Below, piece after piece: positions 44,892-52,394 of a DNA stretch of 55,209 nt. Numbering within the stretch: the stretch's first letter is position 1; the number at the start of each line of letters is the position of its first letter. Both the position numbers and the translations under genes were made by a program. The DNA is from Oerskovia merdavium (GTDB lineage Bacteria > Actinomycetota > Actinomycetes > Actinomycetales > Cellulomonadaceae): contig NZ_JACSQF010000020.1 of assembly GCF_014836755.1 (NCBI RefSeq), positions 4,929 through 60,137 on the forward strand, in the 5' to 3' direction. A model generated the notes under the pieces. That model searched no databases, was not told the origin of the DNA, and was given only the letters and a program-made list of their open reading frames with translations.

Positions 44892-46033
44892 AGGGACTCC
44901 GCCGCCGAGAGGAAGGACTTCCAGCGCGGGTCGCGCCGTGCACGCTCGCGCACCACGTTGTCGACGTAGTGCCGGAGCCGACGGGCGTCCTCCTCGTCCC
45001 CCTTGGAGGCCACGCCCGCGAGCTGGCGCGCGACCTCGGCGGGGGTCACCGTCCCGTCGCCGAGGTAGCGCGCCTCGAGCGAGGCCGCGACCGCGACGTT
45101 GACGGCCTCGGCCGTCGACATCACGGTCTCGGGTCGCTTGACGGGCGCCCCGTTGCTCGTGGCCCCGGTCCGCAGGTCCTGGAACGCCGTGACGAGCACG
45201 TCCAGGACGTCGCGCGAGAGCGGGGGGCGGTCGGCGGGCGCACCGAGCTCGGCGGTCAGCTGCGCCTCGATGAGGTCGATCTCGAACTGGCGGTCCGTCA
45301 GCGGCTTGATGGTCTCGAAGTTGAACCGCCGCTTGAGCGCGGCCGACATCTCGTGCACGCCACGGTCCTTGAGGTTTGCGGTCGCGAGCACGTTGAACCC
45401 CGGCCGGGCCGAGACCCGCGCCTCGCTCCCGAGCTCGGGGATCATGAGCTGCTTCTCCGACAGGATCGAGACCAGGGTGTCCTGGATCTCGGGGGCGCAG
45501 CGCGTGATCTCCTCGAACCGCACGATCTTCCCGGCGCTCATGGCCTGCTGGACGGCCGACGGCACGAGCGAGCGCTCGCTGGGCCCCTCGGCGATGAGCA
45601 GCGCGTAGTTCCACGAGTACCGGATGTGGTCCTCGGTGGTGCCGGCCGTGCCCTGGACGGTGAGGTTCGACGTGCCGCTCACCGCGGCCGCGAGCAGCTC
45701 GGAGAGCCTCGACTTCGCGGTGCCGGGCTCGCCCACGAGCATGAGGCCCTGACGTCCCAGCAGGGAGACGACGGCACGGTCCACGAGCGGGTCGTCGCCG
45801 TAGAACTTCCGGCGCACCCCGAGCTCCGCGTCGCCCACGACGAAGGCACGGACGGCCCGCGGGCTGAGCCGCCAGCCGGGCGGGAGCTCTGCTCCCCTGG
45901 CCCGGTCGGCCGCCTCGAGAGCGGCGAGCTCGTGCGCGAACCGCACCTCGGCGGGCGGGCGGATCTCCTGCGCCGCCTCGCGGTCGAGGACCGGGGGCGT
46001 GCTGCTCGGTGCGGCGGTCGGTGTGGTCACCAT
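44882..46033 (-). CDS. MoxR-type AAA+ ATPase (YehL-like)
   Basis: A 383-residue AAA+ ATPase. Walker A is GEPGTAKSRL (101-110). Walker B is IVRFEEITRC, followed by sensor 1 FNVLATANL and the arginine-finger region ALKRRFNFETI. The C-terminal lid carries TAEAVNVAVAASLEARYLGD. MoxR ATPases remodel or activate partner proteins together with VWA proteins, and a VWA gene lies two genes downstream. The ATG at 46033 follows GAAGAAGAGCGC and overlaps the DUF4132 stop by 7 bases, giving translational coupling through the whole operon. Confidence 0.94.
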   Translation of the reverse strand: MVTTPTAAPSSTPPVLDREAAQEIRPPAEVRFAHELAALEAADRARGAELPPGWRLSPRAVRAFVVGDAELGVRRKFYGDDPLVDRAVVSLLGRQGLMLVGEPGTAKSRLSELLAAAVSGTSNLTVQGTAGTTEDHIRYSWNYALLIAEGPSERSLVPSAVQQAMSAGKIVRFEEITRCAPEIQDTLVSILSEKQLMIPELGSEARVSARPGFNVLATANLKDRGVHEMSAALKRRFNFETIKPLTDRQFEIDLIEAQLTAELGAPADRPPLSRDVLDVLVTAFQDLRTGATSNGAPVKRPETVMSTAEAVNVAVAASLEARYLGDGTVTPAEVARQLAGVASKGDEEDARRLRHYVDNVVRERARRDPRWKSFLSAAESLWQ

Positions 46034-49000
46034 GCGCTCTTCTTCTCCCACTCGGCGTCGAAGCTGCCACCGGCAGCGACGGTCAGGTAGTCGCGGTAGG
46101 ACTCCGCGACCAGGACGGGCGGCAGGTCCGCGAGGCGTGCCTCGGCGCTCTGCCCGTAGGCCCGCGTGGTGCGGCGGAAGACCAGCTGGGTGAGGGCCGC
46201 GGGGATGTTCTCCTCGGGCAGGAACGCGCCCGTGAACTCGATGATCGCGGTGATCCCCACGCTCGGGTACGCCTTCTCGTAGCCCGAGAACCACCCGCCG
46301 TCCTCCGCCTGGCTGCGCGAGTAGCCGAGCTTGGTCGCGCGGCCGCGCACCGTGAAGCTGTCGGTGAGCCAGCCCTGGCGGTCCGCGATCGACGTCGCCT
46401 TCTGGTCCGTGACGGGCACCGCGACCTCGAGCTGGTCGAACAGCGGCTTGATCTCGTAGTCGGCGAGGTGCTCGCGCCAGCGGTCGGTCTGGTCCGCGCC
46501 GAGCAGCACCCCGTGCGCGACCGCCACGGTCGCCCCGTCGGCGAGGGTCACGTCCTCGTCGTCGACGTCGATCAGCGCTCCCCCGTCGCCCGGGCGGAAC
46601 GCCCGCTGGTCCGGACCGGGGTTCTCGAGCCAGACGAGGCCGGCGGCGAGCCGCGACATGATCGGGTGGCCGGCCACGAACTCCTGCCAGTCGGCCGCGG
46701 GCCACTCGCGCCCGGTGCACATGGCCTCGTACAGGCGCTGCGTCTGCAGCGCGACGACGGCCTTGAGCTCCTTCCTGCTCGCCGAGAGCTGCGACTTGGC
46801 AGCCTTGACCTGCTCGGCGTCGTCGTCCACCCGGGCCGCGGGCAACGCCTTGACGACCTTGCCCGCCTCGTTGGTGAGCTCGAGCGTGAACGTGGGCGTG
46901 ATGCGCCCCGTGAACTCGCGTGCGCCGAGGTGCAGGTGCAGGATCCCGTCGTCCTCAAAGCCCGCGGTCTGCACCGTGCGGTCCGCGAGCTCCTCGGCGG
47001 ACCAGCCCCGGCGATCGGCCAGGTCCTGGGCGAGGGCCTGAGCGGTCGCCTGCACCGTGGCCTGCCGGTGGCGGCGCGCGACCGACAGCAGGAGCTGGAT
47101 GGCTGCCGGGTCGCCGTTGGCCGCGAGCGCCCGGACGAGTGCCTCGATCTGCGCGCGTCGGGTGATGTGCGTCTTGAGGTACTGCTGGGCGGCACGGGAC
47201 AGGTCCGTACCCGGCATGCCGACGGTCAGGGCGAGCAGCCCCTTGTCGTTGATGGCCGACCCGAGGTAGTTGGCCTGGTGCTCGCGGAAAGCGTCCTGGT
47301 GGTGCTGGTCGACCGTCCGGGAGGCCTCTGCCTCGTAGTACTGGGGGTGCTGCTTGTACCAGTGCTGGTAGCGGTCGTAGCGCTGCTGGGCCTCGCGGTC
47401 GGCATAGGCGCGGCTCTCCTCGGCGGAAGGGCCACGCGTGTCCTGACCGATCCACGCGTCGAGCACGAACCGGCCGAGCGCCGCGCGGCTCTGCTCGTCG
47501 AGCAGCGAGACGTAGCGGGCGACCAGGCCGAGCCCGCTGGGGTCCTTGAGCTTGACGGAGAGCACGACCCACCACCGCACGACCTCGGCCGGCACGGGCT
47601 TCCCGTCCGCGGCCCACCGGAGCTGGGGCAGCCCGTCGACGGGGAACCAGGCCATGCTCGCGGGGGCCTTGCCCTTGAGGCCCTTGGTCGCCTCGGCGAG
47701 CAGGGTCACGGGGGCGATCTCCGTGGAGATGTCGTCACCGAGCGCCTCGAGCGCTCCGAGGAGCGCCGCGCGGGCCACCTCGCGGCGTTCCTTGGTGAGC
47801 GCCGCACGCAGCGCCGGGATCGCGGCCGGGTCTCCCAGGCGCTGGAGCCAGACGGCGGCCGTGACCCGGATCTCGGTCTTGCCGTCGCGCAGCCCCTGCT
47901 CGGCCAGGTCGCGGGCACCGGCGTGCGACTCGAGCACCTTCTGCGCGGCGACGCGGTGCGTCTTGCCCTCCCCGAGCGCGAGCTCGGCCAGGCGCGGGAG
48001 GTAGCGGTTCGGGATCGTGGGGAAACCACCGAGGATCGTGAGCGCGACCTCGAGCCGCTCGGAGCGGCTGTAGCTGTCGACCTTGGTCGGGGGGCGTAGA
48101 CCGAGGTGGGTCTCGAGCGCGGCAGGGTGCTCGGCGTAGTAGGGCCACAGGTGCTCGGGCGCGAACGTCTCCCGGGCGAACCAGGAGTCGAACACGAGCT
48201 CCGCGACGGCCGACTCGGCGTCCTGGACGCCCGCGCGCTCGACGCCGTCGGCCAGGATCCGCACGTCCATCGCGAGGTCGGACGTGGCGTTGAGCTGGTA
48301 CCAGGGGTACCGCTGCCGGCCCCCGCCGTGCGAGCGCGCGAAGCGGATGTCGTGGAGCATGGTCAGGCCCTCGAGGCGATTGCGGATCGCGGGTGCCTGG
48401 AGCTCGACGAGCACCTTGTGCGGCGGCACCTTGGTGAGTGCGCCGGAGAGGTACTGGCCGACCTGACGGAGGTGGTCGTCGGTGATCGCCGAGAGGTCCT
48501 TGACCGTTCCCCGTGCGTGCGAGAGCCGCCAGCTCTGAGCCTCGGCCTTGGGCAGCGCCTCGAGGTCCTCGAGCTCCTTGCGGGCCGCGGCGAGGCGGCG
48601 GTCGACCGCGTCGCGCGCCGAGCGGACGAACGGCTCGCCGAGCTCGGCGTCGGGCAGCGGGGTGAAGGGCGGGAGGTCGAGAGGCTCGTCGACCACGACC
48701 GTCTCGACGTCGAGGGCGGTGGCGCGCTCGAGCGCGTTCGAGAGCAGCGTGCCGCGAGCACCGCGGCCGTCGGCGGCGTGCGCGCGTCGCAGCGCGTCGA
48801 GCCCGCCCTCGACACCCACGAGGTGGGTCACGAGCCCACCGAGACGGCTCGCGGGCATGGTGGCGAGCAGGGGTTCGAGAAGCTCGACCTGGCGCGCGGC
48901 GGGCAACGCCGCGAGGTTGCCCGCGGCCTGCTCGCGCACCGACTTGGCGCTGTCCGTCGCGAGCTGCGCCACGACCCCGACGAACGCGTCACGCGCCGCG

Positions 49001-49920
49001 GGCTGGGCGCGCAGGAACTGGAGCAGCTCGACCTTGCCGGTCGCGCGCAGCAGCGAGGCGACGGCCACGACCTCGTCGCGATGGGCGACCAGGTAGTCCT
49101 CGACGCCGGCCTGCGCCGCGAACACCGCGAGGGGGTCGCCGTAGTAGTCCGCCGTGACGGGACGGTCGAAGATCGCCGCCACGACGGCGGCCGGGATGCT
49201 CTCCTCGGCCACGCCGCCGTCGCGCAGGATCACGACCAGCAGCTCGGGCGTCCACCGGTCGCGGATGCCGGGCTTGTCACCCTTGCCCCGGGTGCGGCGG
49301 TCGCCGCACGTCTTCGCGACGTCCGTCAGCAGGGCCGCGAACCAGGCAGGAAGCCGGTCCGAGGCGCGCGAGACGTCGGGCGAGACGGCTGCGAAGAGCC
49401 GTCCGAGACGGACGAGCGCCTCGACCTCGACGGGTTCGGTGAGCGTGTAGAGGTTGCTGCGGGCCGTCGCGCTCTTGTCCACGTTCCAGCCGGGCACGCG
49501 CTCCTTGATGGCCTTGTCCTGGGCCTGGCTCGTGTAGGTCCACACGCCGAGCGTCGCGGGTCGGTTGAGCAGGCGGTCCGTCGAGTCGTCGCCGCGCTGC
49601 GAGAGCTCGGTCACGAGCTCGGGGCCCTCTCCGGTGTGGACGTAGGCGACCGCCCGCGCCGCGAGACCCGGGGTGTCCGCGTCCAGGATCTTCAGCCCGT
49701 CGACCAGCCTGCCGGACGGTGCGCCGCGCCGCGCCTTCTCGATCCCGAGCGGCGCCCCGCCGCCCTCGACCGCACCGTCGTCGCCTCCCTGGAGCCAACC
49801 CTTGATCTTCTCGAACACGTGCTTCCCGCCGTCTCGTCCGGGCCGTCGGACCGGGGTCCGAGGGCGACCGCGCTCCGTCGGCGCGGCGTCGGACGTCACA
49901 GTAGGAGAAGCCACCGACAC
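46027..49920 (-). CDS. DUF4132 protein with HEAT-like repeats (YehI/MolR-like)
   Basis: A giant 1297-residue protein and first gene of the operon. Residues about 250-420 and 640-800 contain HEAT-like helical pairs (SVREQAAGNLAALPAARQVE, GKTEIRVTAAVWLQRLGDPA). The C-terminal third carries the DUF4132 signature: WQEFVAGHPIMSRLAAGLVW, VAVAHGVLLG, WREHLADYEIKPLFDQL and FRRTTRAYGQS. In E. coli the homologue yehI (formerly molR) stands in front of the same AAA/VWA/SWIM genes. The GTG at 49920 is the longest start without a clear ribosome site. A GTG at 49818 (VFEKIKGWLQGG), close to GGGAAG, is an alternative that would give 1263 residues. Confidence 0.88.
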   Translation of the reverse strand: MSVASPTVTSDAAPTERGRPRTPVRRPGRDGGKHVFEKIKGWLQGGDDGAVEGGGAPLGIEKARRGAPSGRLVDGLKILDADTPGLAARAVAYVHTGEGPELVTELSQRGDDSTDRLLNRPATLGVWTYTSQAQDKAIKERVPGWNVDKSATARSNLYTLTEPVEVEALVRLGRLFAAVSPDVSRASDRLPAWFAALLTDVAKTCGDRRTRGKGDKPGIRDRWTPELLVVILRDGGVAEESIPAAVVAAIFDRPVTADYYGDPLAVFAAQAGVEDYLVAHRDEVVAVASLLRATGKVELLQFLRAQPAARDAFVGVVAQLATDSAKSVREQAAGNLAALPAARQVELLEPLLATMPASRLGGLVTHLVGVEGGLDALRRAHAADGRGARGTLLSNALERATALDVETVVVDEPLDLPPFTPLPDAELGEPFVRSARDAVDRRLAAARKELEDLEALPKAEAQSWRLSHARGTVKDLSAITDDHLRQVGQYLSGALTKVPPHKVLVELQAPAIRNRLEGLTMLHDIRFARSHGGGRQRYPWYQLNATSDLAMDVRILADGVERAGVQDAESAVAELVFDSWFARETFAPEHLWPYYAEHPAALETHLGLRPPTKVDSYSRSERLEVALTILGGFPTIPNRYLPRLAELALGEGKTHRVAAQKVLESHAGARDLAEQGLRDGKTEIRVTAAVWLQRLGDPAAIPALRAALTKERREVARAALLGALEALGDDISTEIAPVTLLAEATKGLKGKAPASMAWFPVDGLPQLRWAADGKPVPAEVVRWWVVLSVKLKDPSGLGLVARYVSLLDEQSRAALGRFVLDAWIGQDTRGPSAEESRAYADREAQQRYDRYQHWYKQHPQYYEAEASRTVDQHHQDAFREHQANYLGSAINDKGLLALTVGMPGTDLSRAAQQYLKTHITRRAQIEALVRALAANGDPAAIQLLLSVARRHRQATVQATAQALAQDLADRRGWSAEELADRTVQTAGFEDDGILHLHLGAREFTGRITPTFTLELTNEAGKVVKALPAARVDDDAEQVKAAKSQLSASRKELKAVVALQTQRLYEAMCTGREWPAADWQEFVAGHPIMSRLAAGLVWLENPGPDQRAFRPGDGGALIDVDDEDVTLADGATVAVAHGVLLGADQTDRWREHLADYEIKPLFDQLEVAVPVTDQKATSIADRQGWLTDSFTVRGRATKLGYSRSQAEDGGWFSGYEKAYPSVGITAIIEFTGAFLPEENIPAALTQLVFRRTTRAYGQSAEARLADLPPVLVAESYRDYLTVAAGGSFDAEWEKKSAW

Positions 49921-50060
49921 GCATCGTTGCTGTCAGTGGAGGACTGTCGCGGCAGCCCGTTCGTCCGCCGTCCAGCCCGGTGGGAGCCCGTCGACGCCGG
50001 GTGCACCGCCCGACCGCGGGGCCCCGACGACGCTGCGGCAGAGGGTGGAAGGCGCGACGG

Positions 50061-50609
50061 TCAGTCGGCCGACGGCTCGCGCACCAGCTCGGCCTGGATC
50101 TCGCGGATGGTCGTGGCGAGCACCCCCGACGCCAGCAACCCCGCCCCCAGGGGACCGGAGGAGTCCTCGCCGAGCAGCGGCAGGTGTGCGAGAGCGGTGC
50201 GGACGCCCGCGGACATGTGCGCGACCTGCCAGCGGACCTCCGCACGACGGCCGGCTTCCTGGTCGGTGCCGGCGAGCGCGGCGGCCTTCGCCGCGTAGGC
50301 GGCCGCTCCGAGGGCGTGCGCACCCATGTGCGCGACGCCTGAGGCCTGCCCGGCTGCCCGTGCGGCGGCGACGGCCGCGGGCGTCGTCGCCGACTGCGCT
50401 GCCCGGCCCGCGACGAACCGGCGGCGGATCTCCCCGGCGGTGTCGAGCTCACCGCGCCCGAACGACCGTGCGCGCTCGACCCCGTCGCGCGCGCGTCCGT
50501 CGTCCGGAGCCTCGGCCTCGAACAGGGGAAGGACCCGCTCCGCGCAGTCCGCGGCCCACAGTGCGACCAGGCGACGGTCGGCCTCGTCGAGGGTCTGCCG
50601 AGATGCCAT
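50061..50609 (-). CDS. Putative immunity protein (Imm-5-like)
   Basis: A 182-residue, alanine-rich helical protein resembling the family annotated as putative immunity protein. It has WAADCAERVLPLFEAEAPDD followed by ARDGVERARSFGRGEL, then three Ala-rich helices (AAVAAARAAGQASGVAHMG, AHALGAAAYAAKAAALAGTD, RRAEVRWQVAHM). No toxin gene is beside it, and the family is also found away from toxins, so the immunity role is uncertain. It is upstream of and co-directional with the DUF4132 operon, 140 bases away. It is leaderless: CAGAGT lies six bases before the ATG. Confidence 0.75.
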   Translation of the reverse strand: MASRQTLDEADRRLVALWAADCAERVLPLFEAEAPDDGRARDGVERARSFGRGELDTAGEIRRRFVAGRAAQSATTPAAVAAARAAGQASGVAHMGAHALGAAAYAAKAAALAGTDQEAGRRAEVRWQVAHMSAGVRTALAHLPLLGEDSSGPLGAGLLASGVLATTIREIQAELVREPSAD

Positions 50610-50615
50610 GCGCCC

Positions 50616-50621
50616 ACTCTG
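50616..50621 (-). promoter_or_regulatory. -10 box of the Imm-5-like gene (leaderless)
   Basis: CAGAGT, then six bases (GGGCGC), then the ATG at 50609. Confidence 0.5.
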
Positions 50622-50689
50622 GCACAGGCGAGGCGGGCCTCGTCGGCAGGACGTCGTCCCGGTGCCAGGAGCACTGCCGACGTCTGTGA

Positions 50690-50766
50690 TGGTGGGCCCG
50701 GAGGGACTCGAACCCCCGACATCCACGGTGTAAGCGTGGCGCTCTAACCAACTGAGCTACAGGCCC
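50690..50766 (-). tRNA. tRNA-Val (anticodon TAC)
   Basis: Reads GGGCCTGTAGCTCAGTTGG and folds as a complete cloverleaf. The 7-bp acceptor stem (GGGCCTG with CGGGCCC) has one U-G pair. The anticodon arm is CACGC-TTACACC-GTG-like with anticodon TAC, and the T arm contains GGTTCGAGTCC. The discriminator is A and CCA is encoded (50690-50692). Confidence 0.97.
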
Positions 50767-50892
50767 CAGAACAGCGGTGCACAGCCTACCGGGTCACCGG
50801 CCGTGCCTCGCACATCAGCCGCAGATCGGGCATCGCCCGCCCGACGACGCACGGACCGCACCGGCGGACCACGCCGGGGCGCCCGTCGAACG

Positions 50893-50909
50893 CCGGTCCG
50901 TGGGACCGG
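50893..50909 (-). terminator. Small hairpin downstream of ahpE
   Basis: CCGGTCC-GTG-GGACCGG, a 7-bp stem about 100 bases after the ahpE stop. The other bases between the tRNA and ahpE show nothing. Confidence 0.35.
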
Positions 50910-51007
50910 TCGTCGTTCGTCCCACGACCACGCGGTTCACCGGTCTATCGACGCACGAGCGGGCGCACCACGACTCAGAGCCGCGGCACGCCCGCCGAGG
51001 AGGTGCG

Positions 51008-51460
51008 TCAGAGCTCCGCGAGCGCCGCCTTGTACCCCGCGAGGTCCCGGCGCTGCCCGCGCGGGTTCACGACGGACCACCGGACGACGCCGTCCGCGTC
51101 GATCAGGAAGCTGCCGCGGATCGCGAGGCCGCGTTCGTCGTCGAACACCCCGTACTGGCGCGAGACCTCGCCGTGCGGCCAGAAGTCGGACAGGAGCTCG
51201 AACGTGTAGCCCTCCTGCGCGGCCCAGGCCTTGAGCGAGAACACGGGGTCGCACGAGATCGCGAAGAGCGTGACGCCCGCGGTCTCGAAGTCCTCGATGT
51301 TGTCGCGGAGCTCGCACAGCTCGCTCGTGCACGTCCCCGAGAAGGCGAACGGCACGAACACGAGCAGGACGGGGCCACCGCGCAGGTCCGAGAGCCGGAC
51401 CGGGGTGCCGTGCGTGTCGGTCAGCGTGAAGTCCGGGGCGACGTCGCCGGGCCGGACCAC
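51008..51460 (-). CDS. ahpE: AhpE-type peroxiredoxin
   Basis: Thiol peroxidase that reduces peroxides in the cytoplasm. The 150 residues hold GDVAPDFTLTDTHG, the peroxidatic site FVPFAFSGTCTSELC (C44, with C49 five residues on), ISCDPVFSLKAWA, FELLSDFWPHGEVSRQYGVF and RGSFLIDADGVVRW. The usual T of PxxxTxxC is S41. The GTG at 51460 gives the normal AhpE N-terminus; GTGs at 51484 and 51490 would add 8-10 residues and overlap the DUF3052 gene. It follows DUF3052 by 13 bases, the order known from M. tuberculosis Rv2239c-Rv2238c, so the two are co-transcribed. Confidence 0.9.
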   Translation of the reverse strand: MVRPGDVAPDFTLTDTHGTPVRLSDLRGGPVLLVFVPFAFSGTCTSELCELRDNIEDFETAGVTLFAISCDPVFSLKAWAAQEGYTFELLSDFWPHGEVSRQYGVFDDERGLAIRGSFLIDADGVVRWSVVNPRGQRRDLAGYKAALAEL

Positions 51461-51473
51461 GAGCTCGGGCGCC

Positions 51474-51887
51474 TCAGCGCCCACGGCCACGCGTCCCGAG
51501 CTTGGTCGCGGACCAGTCCGGCGCGATCGCGAACGTGCTGGTCGCGTGCAGGCCGGCCGTCGTCGCGGCCTCCTGGAGGTCGTTGTGGCCCACGTGGCCG
51601 TCGCGGCCCGCCTTGGGCGTGAAGATCCAGATGAGACCACCGTCGTCGAGCACGGTCTGGACGTCCACGAGCATGTCGGCCAGGTCGCCGTCGTCCTCGC
51701 GCCACCAGACGACGACGCCGTCGGTCACGTCGCCGTAGTCCTCGTCCACCAGCTCGGAGCCGACGAGCTCCTCGATCTCGGCGCGCAGGTCGTCGTCGAC
51801 GTCCTCGCCCCAACCGAACTCCTGCACCACATGGCCAGAGAGGAACCCCAGGCGTCCTGCACCCTGGGGGTCCGTCGTCGCTCCCAC
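51474..51887 (-). CDS. DUF3052 family protein
   Basis: A 137-residue acidic protein conserved in actinobacteria next to ahpE and aceE. The family pattern is complete: RLGFLSGHVVQEFGWGEDVD, LRAEIEELVGSELVDEDYGD, VVVWWREDDGDLADMLVDVQ, GGLIWIFTPKAGRDGHV and TSTFAIAPDWSATKLGTR. The function is unknown; the order of strands and helices recalls a methyltransferase-like half fold. The GTG at 51887 follows GAAGGGAAAGAG; an upstream in-frame ATG gives an unlikely N-terminus. It is divergent from aceE. Confidence 0.88.
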   Translation of the reverse strand: MGATTDPQGAGRLGFLSGHVVQEFGWGEDVDDDLRAEIEELVGSELVDEDYGDVTDGVVVWWREDDGDLADMLVDVQTVLDDGGLIWIFTPKAGRDGHVGHNDLQEAATTAGLHATSTFAIAPDWSATKLGTRGRGR

Positions 51888-52394
51888 TTGTGTCTCTTTC
51901 CCTTCTTCGTACTGCTTGATGATCAGTGCCCTGCTTGGCAAAGGTAGCCCACGGCACTCCCGCATGCCTCAGCAGGACGGGCGTTTCGTGCGGCGTTTCC
52001 ACCAGCGCAGAAGCCCAGTGTTGCGGGGAACCGCACTCGGCACAACGTCAGAGCCCGCGCGAAGGTGCCCCCACGGCCTGACGGGGGCTCCGTCGTCGGG
52101 CCTGCGGCGAGCCCGCACCCACCCTCGCCGGACCTCGCACGACCACCACCTTCACCCCCTGCTCACCCGACCCACACCCTCTTGTGTCATGAGGATCACG
52201 CTCCCTTGACCCCCTTGTGGTGTGACTTCCTGGCTGCGGGGTAACAGAATGGTTCGACCACCCGAGAGTGTGGAGGGCACAGTCGCCACCAGCGACTGCT
52301 CTCGCTGCGCAGGAGTGGCTGGAGGAGAGCGGGCACGGTGTACCGCGCCGTGATTCAATCCGAATACCGCTCCGAACGAGATATGAGGTTGCTG
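51888..52394. other. 507-base divergent spacer upstream of aceE
   Basis: No gene is supported. It must hold promoters for DUF3052 (minus) and aceE (plus). The last 200 bases are less GC-rich than the surroundings and contain TTGACC at about 52207 and CAGAAT near 52245, but no pair with good spacing. No riboswitch is recognised. The long leader suggests regulation of aceE. Confidence 0.5.

Noticed and set aside
50690-50766. tRNA-associated genomic island insertion
   Set aside because: The tRNA is complete, with encoded CCA. No integrase or repeated 3' end is found, and the flanking ahpE-aceE side is conserved core.
51916-52209. A 97-codon open frame in the aceE upstream region
   Set aside because: No ribosome site, an Arg/His/Pro-rich product and no recognisable motif.
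52338-52394. Longer aceE N-terminus from GTG 52338
   Set aside because: The added residues ([15 protein letters not shown]) do not resemble AceE starts, and the GTG at 52395 has a ribosome site at suitable distance.
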